A stretch of 64,000 nucleotides of DNA from Agromyces lapidis (lineage in GTDB: Bacteria; Actinomycetota; Actinomycetes; Actinomycetales; Microbacteriaceae). A program made the translations under genes and the position numbers. Positions 27,047-35,798 of the stretch are shown one piece after another. The notes under the pieces were generated by a model. The model saw only the letters and a program-made list of their open reading frames with translations, was not told the origin of the DNA and ran no database searches. Numbering within the stretch: the first letter of the stretch is position 1; the number at the start of each line of letters is the position of its first letter. Where the stretch lies: NCBI RefSeq assembly GCF_009749405.1, contig NZ_WBIQ01000002.1, positions 1-64,000 of the forward strand, written 5' to 3'.

Positions 27047-30000
27047 TTGACGACCGTTGAGAGTGGAACACCCCCCAACCGCCTCGCCCGCGCGAGGAAG
27101 GCGATCGCGATGCTCGTCGCGATCCTGCTCGGCGTCGCGGCGAACGTGCTCGCCGTCGGCGTCGCGGCCAACGCGGCCGAGGGCTCGCCGATCTCGATCG
27201 ACGACGTCGCATTCGTGAACAGCGAGTTCGACGACGGCAGCAGCCAGGAACTCACGGTGCGGTGGAGCGTGCCCGGCGAGGCGGTGAACCCCGTCAGCGT
27301 CACCATGGACCTGCCCGAGGGGCTCACCGGCCACGAGGACCGCTTCGCGATGCTGGACCCCGACGGCGAGCCCGCCGGCGAGTGCCTCGTGACCTCGTCG
27401 AAGATCACCTGCACGGTCGACCCCGACTACGTCGAGGGCCACGAGCTCGAGATGAGCGGCGAGTTCACCTTCCGTGCGCAGGTCTGGCTCGAGAACCTCG
27501 AGACCGAGGAGCACGTCTTCGACTTCGGCGACGTCGAGGCGCCCGCCACGGTGCATCCCAACCCCTCGCGCTGCTTCGAGGACTGCGCGTTCGGCGGCTG
27601 GAACGGCTGGAAGAGCGGCAGCTACCACAACCTCGACGACACCATCACCTGGTGGGTCATCCTGCCGACCGGGCCCGACGGCATCCCCGCCGGCCGGCAC
27701 ATCTCCGTCGTCGACGACCTCGACGAGTCCGCGTTCGAGATCATCGGCGACCCGCAGGTGCACGAGGCCCGCTCGCTCGCCTACGACTCCCTCGGCCGGC
27801 AGCAGCCGGTCTTCCGCGACAAGCCCGCCGGCGAGGTCACCGTCTCCGCCGACCGCACGCGCGTCGACTTCACCTCCGTCGCCGGGCTCGGCTCGGCCGC
27901 GCCCGAGGGCGAGCAGGGCATCTCGGGGTCGGCCTACGAGGTCGTGTGGAAGGTTCGCGTGCTCGACGAGGGCAAGGCGAAGACCTACAAGAACACCGCG
28001 AGCTACGAGATCGACGGCGTCGACCCCGGCACCCTCACCGGCACCGCCACCCGCTATTCGGGTTCGGGCACCGTCGTCGGACGCAACTTCGGCAAGTTCG
28101 AGCTCACCAAGGAGCTCGCCGGCGACACCACGCTGACGCCCGAGTTCACGGTGAACTACACGGCCTCGCTCGACGGCGAGGTCACCGAGCAGCGCACCAT
28201 CTCGCTGCGCGCGGGCGAGTCGTTCATGAGCGACGAGCTCTTCAAGGGCACCACGATCACGCTCGACGAGGTCGTGCCCGTCGAACCGGCGAACGTCACC
28301 TGGGCCGACCCGGTGTTCGTGCTCCCCGACGGCACCGAGTCCGAGCGGCTGGAGCTGACGTTCTCGTCGGCGAACGGCAACCTCGGCAAGGTGACCGAGA
28401 TCCGCCTCCAGAACCGGGCGACCCTCGACACCGGCTCGCTCGGTGCGCGCAAGGCCGTCGTCAACGACGACGGCATGCGGATCCCCGAGGACACGACGTT
28501 CACGCTGGGCTACCGCTGGGCCGCGAACCTCGCGAAGGGCATCCCGGCCGGCAGCGGTTCGGTGCAGCTGCCCCTCGGCGGTGAGCGGGTCGAGATCGGC
28601 GGGCTCCCGGTCGGTGCGGTCGTGACGTTCGACGAACCGGGCCCGGCGACGATCCCCGGCGCGAGCTGGCAGACGCCGGTGATCGAGCCCGCCCAGGTCA
28701 CGATCGGTGCCGACACCGACGACGTCGAGGTGTCGGTGATGAACACCCTGGTCCGCGACCGCGGGGCGTTCGAGATCGTGAAGCGCCTCGACGGCGACGG
28801 TGCGGGGCTCGTCGACGACCCCACCTTCACCGTGAAGTGGTCGTACCCGGCCGACGTCGAACGGGGCATCTACGAAGGTGCGGAGGGCACCGTCGAGGTG
28901 ACCGCCGGCGGCGACGCCGCACTCGTCGAGGGTCTGCCCGCCGGTGCCGTCGTCACGCTCGAGGAGGTGCTCGAGGAGGTCGAGGGCGGCACCTGGCAGG
29001 AGCCCGTCTTCAGCGAGAAGACCTTCACGGTCGTGAAGGACAACCGCATCACGGTCGACCTCGACAACGAGCTGACGCTCGACTCCGGGTACTTCTCGGC
29101 CGTCAAGGTGCTCGACGGCACCGGTGCCGCGCTCGTGCCCGAGACCGACACCTTCACCATCCGCTACGCGTACGACGCGGGCGTCGGCTTCCAGGCGGGC
29201 GAGGGCGAGCTCGCCGTCTCGGCCGACGGCTCGGTGGCGACGAGCGGGCCGCTGCCGTACGGCGCCGTGCTGCGCCTCAGCGAGGCGGAGCCGGCCCCCG
29301 TCGTCGGCGGCACCTGGACCGGGCTCGGCGGTTTCTCGCCCGAGACCGTCACGATCGGCGACGGCACCACCGTGGCCGTCACGGTGACCAACACGATCAG
29401 CCGCGATGTCGGCGCCTTCAGCCTGCAGAAGCGGGTCGAGGGCAGCGGCGCGCACCTCGCTGCACCCGATGACGAGTACACCTTCACGTACGAGTACCCC
29501 GCGGGGCCGGGCTTCGAGGCGCTCGAGCCGACCGAGCTCGTCGTGCCCGGCGACGGCAGCGCGGTGACGGTCGACGAGCTGCCGGCCGGCGCCGTCGTGA
29601 CCCTGCGCGAGCTCGCCCCCGGCGCGGTCGACGGCGGAACCTGGACGACGCCCCGCTTCGAGGCGTCGAACACCTTCGTCGTCACGAAGGACGAGCAGCT
29701 CGACGTCGTCGCGGTGAACACGCTCGAGCTGAACTCGGGGGCGTTCTCGGTGCGCAAGGACGTGGTCGGCTCCGGCGCGGGCGAGCTGCCGGCCGACGCG
29801 CAGTTCACCGTGCACTACGAGTTCCCCGCAGGCACCGGCTTCGCGGGCGGCTCCGGCATGCTCACGGTGCGCGCCGACGGCGAGGCCGTGACGAGCGAGC
29901 CGATTCCGTTCGGCGCGGTCGTCACCCTGACCGAGGCCGTGCCGGCCGAGGTCGACGGCGCGAGCTGGACGGGCGCCGAGTTCAGCGAGGACACGGTCGT

Positions 30001-30175
30001 GATCGGCGACGGCACCGTCGTCGAGGTCACCCTCACGAACACGCTCGAACTGCCCGCAGCGAACCAGATCGCCTCGACGGGCGTCGAGGGTCTCGTGCCC
30101 GCGCTCGCCGCCGGCGCCCTGGCGATGCTCGCCGGCGCCGTGCTGTTCGTCGTGGCGCGCCGCCGCCGCGCATAG
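27047..30175 (+). CDS. Large repetitive surface protein (DUF5979-type repeats) with sortase-like tail
   Basis: TTG at 27047 lies 8 nt after AAGGA and gives 1042 residues. A signal peptide ends near 45 (VAANAAEG). Residues 46-340 form an adhesin-like beta domain. Six repeats of about 108 residues begin near 348, 463, 572, 680, 788 and 897, each with a GAFxxxK start, an LPxGAVVTLxE middle and a VxVTNT end. The C-terminus has IASTG, a hydrophobic helix and RRRRA, resembling a class E (xAxTG) sortase signal. No sortase gene is in the window. It is probably a cell-wall-anchored stalk or adhesin. Confidence 0.85.
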   Translation: MTTVESGTPPNRLARARKAIAMLVAILLGVAANVLAVGVAANAAEGSPISIDDVAFVNSEFDDGSSQELTVRWSVPGEAVNPVSVTMDLPEGLTGHEDRFAMLDPDGEPAGECLVTSSKITCTVDPDYVEGHELEMSGEFTFRAQVWLENLETEEHVFDFGDVEAPATVHPNPSRCFEDCAFGGWNGWKSGSYHNLDDTITWWVILPTGPDGIPAGRHISVVDDLDESAFEIIGDPQVHEARSLAYDSLGRQQPVFRDKPAGEVTVSADRTRVDFTSVAGLGSAAPEGEQGISGSAYEVVWKVRVLDEGKAKTYKNTASYEIDGVDPGTLTGTATRYSGSGTVVGRNFGKFELTKELAGDTTLTPEFTVNYTASLDGEVTEQRTISLRAGESFMSDELFKGTTITLDEVVPVEPANVTWADPVFVLPDGTESERLELTFSSANGNLGKVTEIRLQNRATLDTGSLGARKAVVNDDGMRIPEDTTFTLGYRWAANLAKGIPAGSGSVQLPLGGERVEIGGLPVGAVVTFDEPGPATIPGASWQTPVIEPAQVTIGADTDDVEVSVMNTLVRDRGAFEIVKRLDGDGAGLVDDPTFTVKWSYPADVERGIYEGAEGTVEVTAGGDAALVEGLPAGAVVTLEEVLEEVEGGTWQEPVFSEKTFTVVKDNRITVDLDNELTLDSGYFSAVKVLDGTGAALVPETDTFTIRYAYDAGVGFQAGEGELAVSADGSVATSGPLPYGAVLRLSEAEPAPVVGGTWTGLGGFSPETVTIGDGTTVAVTVTNTISRDVGAFSLQKRVEGSGAHLAAPDDEYTFTYEYPAGPGFEALEPTELVVPGDGSAVTVDELPAGAVVTLRELAPGAVDGGTWTTPRFEASNTFVVTKDEQLDVVAVNTLELNSGAFSVRKDVVGSGAGELPADAQFTVHYEFPAGTGFAGGSGMLTVRADGEAVTSEPIPFGAVVTLTEAVPAEVDGASWTGAEFSEDTVVIGDGTVVEVTLTNTLELPAANQIASTGVEGLVPALAAGALAMLAGAVLFVVARRRRA

Positions 30176-30189
30176 CGGCAGCCGACGAG

Positions 30190-30221
30190 CGGGCCGCGCA
30201 TTCCTCGGGGTGCGCGGCCCG
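30190..30221 (+). terminator. Terminator after the surface protein gene
   Basis: An 11-bp perfect stem (CGGGCCGCGCA, 30190-30200, with 30211-30221) and a 10-nt loop, starting 14 bp after the stop codon. Confidence 0.75.
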
Positions 30222-30328
30222 TTCCGGCTCCGGCTCAGGGGCTCGATCGCGAAGTTAAGGCGATCGCCGGATGCCGCGCCGCCGCCTCAGAGCGCAGTCT
30301 CGAAGTCGACCGAGCAGGAGGAGTCGAC

Positions 30329-30517
30329 ATGTTGATCTCGGAGAGCACCTTCCCCCACCTTCGCGCCGCCGAGGAGGCCCGGCTCGCGCACGAGCTCGAG
30401 CGCCGCCGGGTCGCGGCCGAACGGCTGGCCGAACCGGCACGCCCCGAGCCGCGGCGGCACCGCCCGCGGCGTGCTCGCCGCGCGGCCGCCGCAGCGGGTG
30501 GCTGGGCGACGGCCTGA
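30329..30517 (+). CDS. Small charged hypothetical protein
   Basis: A 62-residue frame with an excellent ribosome site (AGGAGG, 7 nt before ATG). The protein is rich in Arg, Glu and Ala (for example AHELERRRVAAERLAEP) and probably helical, ending in AAAAAGGWATA. It converges on the TetR gene with 9 bp between the stops. No family is recognised. The ribosome site is the main support. Confidence 0.5.
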   Translation: MLISESTFPHLRAAEEARLAHELERRRVAAERLAEPARPEPRRHRPRRARRAAAAAGGWATA

Positions 30518-30526
30518 CGCCGCGCG

Positions 30527-31156
30527 TCAGCCGAGCAGCTCCTGCACGCGGTTCGAGGCGGGCATGCGCAGCCCGTCGAGTGCGATCGCGATGACGTCGT
30601 CGGCGAGCTTGTCGGCATCTTCGCGGCCGCCCGGCCGGTACCACTCGACGATCGAGTTGATCATGCCGAAGACGAGTCGCGCGACGACGCTCGCGTCGAG
30701 GTCGCTGCGCAGCGTGCCCTCGGCCTGCGCCTCTTCGACGAGCGCCGTGATGGCCCGGTCGAAGGCGCGCCGGCGTGCGAGGGCGCGGCGCTCGACCTCG
30801 GTGTTGCCGCGCACGCGCAGCAGCAGCGTGACGGTCGGCAGCTTCGCGACGAGCACGTGCACCGCACCGCGGAGTGCGAGGTCGAGGCGATCGGCCGGGC
30901 GGCCGCCCGAGGCATCCGCGTCGTGGAGCACCCCCTCGAGTGCGCTCAGCGCGTCGTCGAGGGCGCGCTCGAGGATCTCGTCCTTCGAGGCGAAGTGGTG
31001 GTAGATGGCCGACTTCGAGAGGCCGAGCCGATCGGCGAGCACGCCCATCGAGGTCGCGTCGTAGCCGTACTGGTTGAAGGCGGCGACGGCGACGTCGAGG
31101 ATGCCCTGCTGGTCGTAGCCCGGGCGGCCCCGTCGGAGTGATCCGTTCTCGCTCAT
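30527..31156 (-). CDS. paaR: TetR-family regulator, probable phenylacetate repressor
   Basis: A 209-residue TetR protein: helix-turn-helix at about 25-55 (MGVLADRLGLSKSAIYHHFASKDEIL) and a helical ligand-binding domain behind it. It lies downstream of paaI-paaK on the same strand, so it is probably in their operon and subject to the operator at 33043-33066. The likely inducer is phenylacetyl-CoA, as for actinobacterial PaaR proteins; this is inferred from position. ATG at 31156 is preferred; a GTG at 31201 would add 15 residues. Confidence 0.82.
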   Translation of the reverse strand: MSENGSLRRGRPGYDQQGILDVAVAAFNQYGYDATSMGVLADRLGLSKSAIYHHFASKDEILERALDDALSALEGVLHDADASGGRPADRLDLALRGAVHVLVAKLPTVTLLLRVRGNTEVERRALARRRAFDRAITALVEEAQAEGTLRSDLDASVVARLVFGMINSIVEWYRPGGREDADKLADDVIAIALDGLRMPASNRVQELLG

Positions 31157-31222
31157 CGCCCCAAGTCTCTCACCCGTCGGCCGCGGCGCCCGCTGCGCCA
31201 CCTCGGCGCGCGGCGACCGCCC

Positions 31223-32560
31223 TCACTGGCCCCGCAGGTCGTAGACCCGCTTGTACTTGCCCTCGCTGCGCGGCAGCGCACCCGGCTCCTCGAGCCGCAC
31301 CTCGACGGTCGAGCCGATGAGCACCTTGATGCGCTTCGCGAGCACCTCGGTCGCCGCCTCGCACACCTCGCGCGAGAGGTCGGGGTGCCGCTCGATGCGC
31401 ACCGCCATGGCGTCCATGCGGCCCTCGCGGGTGAGTTCGAGGATGAAGTGGGGGGTGAGCTGCTCGATGCCGAGCACGATCTCCTCGATCTGCGTCGGGA
31501 AGAGGTTCACCCCGCGCAGGATGATCATGTCGTCGTTGCGGCCCGTGATCTTCTCGATGCGGCGCATCGCGGGGCGCGCGGTGCCGGGCAGCAGGCGCGT
31601 GAGGTCGCGCGTGCGGTAGCGGATGACCGGGAAGGCCTCCTTCGTGAGCGAGGTGAAGACGAGCTCGCCCATCTCGCCGTCGCCGAGCACCGCGCCCGAG
31701 TCGCCGTCGATGATCTCGGGCAGGAAGTGGTCCTCCCAGATGTGCGGGCCGTCCTTCGTCTCGATGCACTCGTTGCCGACGCCCGGCCCCATGACCTCGC
31801 TGAGCCCGTAGATGTCGAGCGCGTCGATGCCGAGCCGCTGCTCGAGTTCGTGGCGCATCTCGTTCGTCCAGGGCTCGGCGCCGAGCACGGCCGTCTTGAG
31901 CGAGGTCGAGCGCGGATCGACGCCCGCCGCGATCATGGCGTCGGCGATCGTGAGCAGGTAGCTCGGCGTGCAGAGGATCGCGTCGGGCTCGAAGTCGACG
32001 ATGAGCTGCACCTGGCGGGCCGTCTGGCCGCCCGACATCGGGATGACGGTGGCCCCGAGCTTCTCGATGCCGGCGTGGGCCCCGAGGCCGCCGGTGAACA
32101 GCCCGTAGCCGTAGGCGTTGTGCACCTTCATGCCGGGGCGCACGCCGCTCGCGCGGAGCGAGCGGGCGATGAGCGTCGCCCACCGTTCGAGGTCGCCCTT
32201 CGTGTAGCCGACGACCGTGGGGCGCCCGGTGGTGCCGCTCGAGGCGTGGATGCGCGCGACCTCGGCCATCGGCACGGCGAACATGCCGAAGGGGTAGGTC
32301 TGGCGCAGGTCCTCCTTCGTCGTGAAGGGCAGTTTCGCGACGTCGGCGAGGCGCTGGATGTCACGGGGGTGCACCCCCGCCGCGTCGAACTTCGCCGTGT
32401 AGAGGGGCACGTTCGCGTACGCGTGCGCGACGGTCTGCTGCAGCCGCTCGAGCTGCAGCGCCTCGAGCTCGGAGCGGGTCATCCGCTCTTCGGGGTCGAG
32501 CTCGTCGGGGCGAGGGGGCACGAGGCCCGAGACGGTGGGGGAGGTGGTCGTCGTCGACAC
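31223..32560 (-). CDS. paaK: Phenylacetate-CoA ligase
   Basis: A 445-residue adenylate-forming enzyme with the AMP-binding loop HASSGTTGRPTVVGYT (about 95-110), the later VLGAEPWTNEMR and YGLSEVMGPGVGNE segments, and the C-terminal IEKITGRNDDMIILRGVN hinge. It activates phenylacetate to phenylacetyl-CoA, the first step of the pathway. GTG at 32560 has GGAG 5 nt upstream. It lies 17 bp after paaI. Confidence 0.94.
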   Translation of the reverse strand: MSTTTTSPTVSGLVPPRPDELDPEERMTRSELEALQLERLQQTVAHAYANVPLYTAKFDAAGVHPRDIQRLADVAKLPFTTKEDLRQTYPFGMFAVPMAEVARIHASSGTTGRPTVVGYTKGDLERWATLIARSLRASGVRPGMKVHNAYGYGLFTGGLGAHAGIEKLGATVIPMSGGQTARQVQLIVDFEPDAILCTPSYLLTIADAMIAAGVDPRSTSLKTAVLGAEPWTNEMRHELEQRLGIDALDIYGLSEVMGPGVGNECIETKDGPHIWEDHFLPEIIDGDSGAVLGDGEMGELVFTSLTKEAFPVIRYRTRDLTRLLPGTARPAMRRIEKITGRNDDMIILRGVNLFPTQIEEIVLGIEQLTPHFILELTREGRMDAMAVRIERHPDLSREVCEAATEVLAKRIKVLIGSTVEVRLEEPGALPRSEGKYKRVYDLRGQ

Positions 32561-32577
32561 GTGGGACTCCGTGCTGC

Positions 32578-32988
32578 TCAGAGGGTGCGGTTGGTGGAGA
32601 GGGAGCGGCCGCGGAACTCGGCGACCGCGTCGCCGTGCTCGTCGACGACCGAGACGTCGTAGAGTCCGGTGCGGCCCGACCGGGTGCGGCGGACGGCGGT
32701 CGCGGTGAGGGTCTGCCCCGCGACGGTGGACTTCAGGAAGGTGATGTCGGCGCCCGCGGCGACGGTGACGGTCTCGTCTTCGTTGCAGGCGATCGCGAAG
32801 GCGGTGTCGGCGAGGGTGAAGACGAGGCCGCCGTGGGTGATGCCGAAGCCGTTGGTCATGTCGTCGCGCACCTGCATCGACACGACGGCGTGGCCGGGGT
32901 CGTCGTGCTCGACGACCATGCCGAGCGCCGCTGAGGCGAGGTCGCGCTGCATCATCGCGCGGTTCGGGGCGGTCGCGGCATCCGTCAT
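32578..32988 (-). CDS. paaI: Hydroxyphenylacetyl-CoA thioesterase (hotdog fold)
   Basis: A 136-residue hotdog thioesterase. The catalytic region [20 protein letters not shown] (about 47-66) matches PaaI. It releases CoA from dead-end acyl-CoA intermediates of phenylacetate breakdown. It is the first gene of the paaI-paaK-paaR unit, with GGAG before ATG at 32988, and the shared operator lies about 55 bp upstream. Confidence 0.92.
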   Translation of the reverse strand: MTDAATAPNRAMMQRDLASAALGMVVEHDDPGHAVVSMQVRDDMTNGFGITHGGLVFTLADTAFAIACNEDETVTVAAGADITFLKSTVAGQTLTATAVRRTRSGRTGLYDVSVVDEHGDAVAEFRGRSLSTNRTL

Positions 32989-33042
32989 GTTCGACTCCTC
33001 TTCGAGTTCGGCGTCGTTGCTGCGACGCTGACGATGACTATA

Positions 33043-33066
33043 TACTAACTGAACGATCGGTTAGTA
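33043..33066. promoter_or_regulatory. TetR-type (PaaR-like) operator 2, divergent paaI and paaA promoters
   Basis: Perfect arms TACTAAC (33043-33049) and GTTAGTA (33060-33066) around a 10-bp centre, with core CTGAACGATCGGTTAG. It is in an AT-rich patch between the divergent paaI and paaA genes and matches operators 1 and 3. Confidence 0.8.
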
Positions 33067-33134
33067 ATGCCGGATGCCCCGTGGTGCCGTCATTCGCGAA
33101 TCACCCGATCCCCACGAAGACACAGGAGTCGATG

Positions 33135-34118
33135 ATGACCGCAGCCGCCGTGCTCAGCCCGGTCGCCGATCAGGCGTCCGACGAGGAAGGCCGGGCCCTC
33201 TTCGACGAGCTCATCGCGAAGGACTCGCGCATCGAGCCCCGCGACTGGATGCCCGAGGCGTACCGCAAGACCCTCATCCGCCAGATCAGCCAGCACGCCC
33301 ACTCCGAGATCATCGGCATGCAGCCCGAGTCGAACTGGATCACGCGGGCGCCGAGCCTCAAGCGCAAGGCCATCCTCATGGCCAAGGTGCAAGACGAGGC
33401 GGGCCACGGGCTCTACCTCTACTCGGCGGCGCAGACCCTCGGCATCGGCCGCGACGAGATGATGGACCAGCTCATCGAGGGGCGTGCGCGCTACTCGTCG
33501 ATCTTCAACTACACGACCCCGACCTGGGCCGACATGGGCGCGATCGGCTGGCTCGTCGACGGCGCTGCGATCTGCAACCAGGTGCCGCTCTGCCGCGCCT
33601 CGTACGGCCCGTACGGCCGCGCGATGGTGCGCATCTGCAAAGAGGAGTCGTTCCACCAGCGGCAGGGCTTCGAGATCCTGCTCGAGCTCATGCAGGGCAC
33701 CCCCGAGCAGCGGCAGATGGCCCAGGACTCGGTGAACCGCTGGTACTGGCCGGCGCTGCAGATGTTCGGCCCGCCCGACGACCAGTCGCCGAACTCGGCC
33801 CAGTCGATGGCGTGGAACATCAAGCGCTTCTCGAACGACGAACTGCGCCAGCGCTTCGTCGGCATGCTCGTGCCGCAGGCCGAGGTGCTCGGGGTCACCC
33901 TGCCCGACCCGAACCTCGCCTGGAACGAGGAGAAGCAGGCCTACGACATGAGCGAGATCGACTGGACCGAGTTCAACGAGGTGCTCGCCGGCCGCGGCCC
34001 CGCCAACGCCGAGCGCCTGCGCCGTCGCCGCGAGGCGCACGAAGAAGGCGCATGGGTGCGCGAGGCCGCCGCCGAGTACGCCCGAAAGCAGTCCGAGCGA
34101 GTGAAGGCGGTGGCGTGA
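33135..34118 (+). CDS. paaA: Phenylacetyl-CoA 1,2-epoxidase catalytic subunit
   Basis: A 327-residue di-iron monooxygenase subunit. Two carboxylate-histidine motifs are visible: [11 protein letters not shown] (about 88-98) and [15 protein letters not shown] (about 170-184). It inserts oxygen into the ring of phenylacetyl-CoA as part of the PaaABCE complex. Adjacent ATGs at 33132 and 33135 both fit; the second has better spacing to AGGAG (33124-33128). Confidence 0.95.
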   Translation: MTAAAVLSPVADQASDEEGRALFDELIAKDSRIEPRDWMPEAYRKTLIRQISQHAHSEIIGMQPESNWITRAPSLKRKAILMAKVQDEAGHGLYLYSAAQTLGIGRDEMMDQLIEGRARYSSIFNYTTPTWADMGAIGWLVDGAAICNQVPLCRASYGPYGRAMVRICKEESFHQRQGFEILLELMQGTPEQRQMAQDSVNRWYWPALQMFGPPDDQSPNSAQSMAWNIKRFSNDELRQRFVGMLVPQAEVLGVTLPDPNLAWNEEKQAYDMSEIDWTEFNEVLAGRGPANAERLRRRREAHEEGAWVREAAAEYARKQSERVKAVA

Positions 34119-34423
34119 TGTCGACCCCCGGTGAGATGGGAACCGAGCCCTGGCCCCTGTGGGAGGTCTTCGTGCGCGCCAACCGCGGCCTCAGCCACGT
34201 GCACGTCGGCTCGCTGCACGCGCCCGACGCCGACATGGCCGTGCGCAACGCCCGCGACCTCTACACCCGTCGCAACGAGGGCGTCTCGATCTGGGTCGTG
34301 CCGGCCGACGCCGTCACGACGAGCGACCCCGACGCGAAGGGCGCCTTCTTCGAGAGCCCGGCCGGCAAGAACTACCGGCACGCGGTGTACTACACGAAGA
34401 GCGAAGGGGTGAAGCACCTGTGA
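34118..34423 (+). CDS. paaB: Phenylacetyl-CoA epoxidase subunit PaaB
   Basis: A 101-residue protein with the PaaB hallmarks WPLWEVFVRANRGLSHVHVGS (about 12-32), NARDLYTRRNEGVSIWVV and the tail AVYYTKSEGVKHL. It bridges subunits in the PaaABC(E) epoxidase. ATG overlaps the paaA stop (TGATG). Confidence 0.95.
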   Translation: MSTPGEMGTEPWPLWEVFVRANRGLSHVHVGSLHAPDADMAVRNARDLYTRRNEGVSIWVVPADAVTTSDPDAKGAFFESPAGKNYRHAVYYTKSEGVKHL

Positions 34424-35274
34424 GCGGCGCCGATCTCGACCCGCACGGCGAGGTCTCGGTCGACCGGCTCGCGCTCGCCGAGGAGCTCGCCGGCGCGGGC
34501 GCGGGCGAGGGCGCGGTCGCCTCCGAGGATGCCGCGGAGTACGCCCTTCGCCTCGGCGACGACGCGCTCGTGCTGGCCCAGCAGCTCGGCATGTGGATCA
34601 CCCGTGCGCCCGAGCTCGAGGAGGACATCGCCCTCGGCAACATCGGTCTCGACCTCATCGGCCACGCCCGCTCGCTGCTGCACTACGCCGGCAGCGCCAC
34701 GGGCCGCAGCGAAGACGAGCTCGCCTACTGGCGCGACGAGCCCGAGTGGCGCAACGCCTGGCTCTTCGAGCAGCCGAACGGCGACTTCGCGTGCACGATC
34801 GCGCGTCAGCTCGTGGCATCCCTCTACCTCTTCGAGCTGTACAGCGCGCTCGCCGATTCGACCGACCCGACCCTCGCAGCGATCGCCGCGAAGTCGGTGA
34901 AGGAGGTCGACTACCACCGCGACCACTCGACGCAGTGGGTGCTGCGGCTCGCGGGCGGCACCGAGGAGTCGCGCCGCCGCATGATTCGCGGCGTCGAGGT
35001 CACCTGGCCGTACGTCGACGAGCTGTTCGCCGACGACGAGCTCACCGAGCGGCTCGCCGCCGACGGCGTCGCCGTGCTGCCCTCGACGCTGCGACCCGCC
35101 TTCGAGTCGGCCGTCGACGAGGTCTTCGCGGAGGCCGCGCTCGAGCGGCCCACCGGCCGAACCGCCTACACCGCCTCGGGCGGCGGACGCCGGGGCTCGC
35201 ACACCGAGCACCTCGGGCCGCTGCTCGCCGAGATGCAGGTGCTCGCCCGCCAGCACCCGGGGGCATCGTGGTGA
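34420..35274 (+). CDS. paaC: Phenylacetyl-CoA epoxidase structural subunit PaaC
   Basis: A 284-residue ferritin-like protein without the full set of metal ligands, as expected for the non-catalytic partner of PaaA. LAQQLGMWITRAPELEEDIAL (about 45-65) and KEVDYHRDHSTQWVLRLAGG (about 161-180) are typical PaaC segments. GTG at 34420 overlaps the paaB stop. Confidence 0.94.
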   Translation: MSGADLDPHGEVSVDRLALAEELAGAGAGEGAVASEDAAEYALRLGDDALVLAQQLGMWITRAPELEEDIALGNIGLDLIGHARSLLHYAGSATGRSEDELAYWRDEPEWRNAWLFEQPNGDFACTIARQLVASLYLFELYSALADSTDPTLAAIAAKSVKEVDYHRDHSTQWVLRLAGGTEESRRRMIRGVEVTWPYVDELFADDELTERLAADGVAVLPSTLRPAFESAVDEVFAEAALERPTGRTAYTASGGGRRGSHTEHLGPLLAEMQVLARQHPGASW

Positions 35275-35798
35275 CCGCGACCGGTGGTCTCGATACGGCG
35301 CTGCGCGCCCACTCGACCGACCATGCCTGGCAGGTCGCGGCGACCGTGACCGACCCCGAGATCCCCGTGCTGACCATCGAAGACCTGGGCGTGCTGCGCA
35401 CGGTCGAGGTCGCCGACGACGGCGCGGTGCACGTCGAACTCACGCCGACGTACAGCGGATGCCCCGCGATGGACGCCATGCGCGACGACGTCGTGCTCGC
35501 ACTCACCCACGCGGGCTACGACGAGGTGCGGGTCGACCTCGTGCTCGCTCCCGCCTGGACCACCGACTGGATGACCGACGCCGGCAAGCAGAAGCTGCGC
35601 CGCTACGGAATCCAGGCGCCCACGGGGCTCGCCGCCGCGCGCGGCGCGGGACCGGTGCGCGTGCAGCTCGCCGTGAAGTGCCCCCGCTGCGACTCGCTCG
35701 ACACCCGCGAGATCGCCCGCTTCGGCTCGACCTCGTGCAAGGCGCTCTACGAGTGCCGCGCCTGCCTCGAGCCCTTCGACTACTTCAAGGTGATCTGA
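35271..35798 (+). CDS. paaD: Epoxidase maturation protein PaaD
   Basis: A 175-residue protein: an N-terminal MIP18/DUF59-type domain (VTDPEIPVLTIEDLGVLR, about 23-40; TPTYSGCPAMDAM near 60) and a C-terminal four-cysteine zinc or Fe-S motif (CPRCDSLDT, CKALYECRAC). PaaD helps assemble the metal centres of the epoxidase. GTG at 35271 overlaps the paaC stop; GTG at 35268 is equally possible. Confidence 0.92.
   Translation: MTATGGLDTALRAHSTDHAWQVAATVTDPEIPVLTIEDLGVLRTVEVADDGAVHVELTPTYSGCPAMDAMRDDVVLALTHAGYDEVRVDLVLAPAWTTDWMTDAGKQKLRRYGIQAPTGLAAARGAGPVRVQLAVKCPRCDSLDTREIARFGSTSCKALYECRACLEPFDYFKVI

Noticed and set aside
26804..29815. About 1000-codon frame opposite the surface protein
   Set aside because: Antisense shadow; composition is dominated by Arg, Asp and Val from reversed codons, with no domain.
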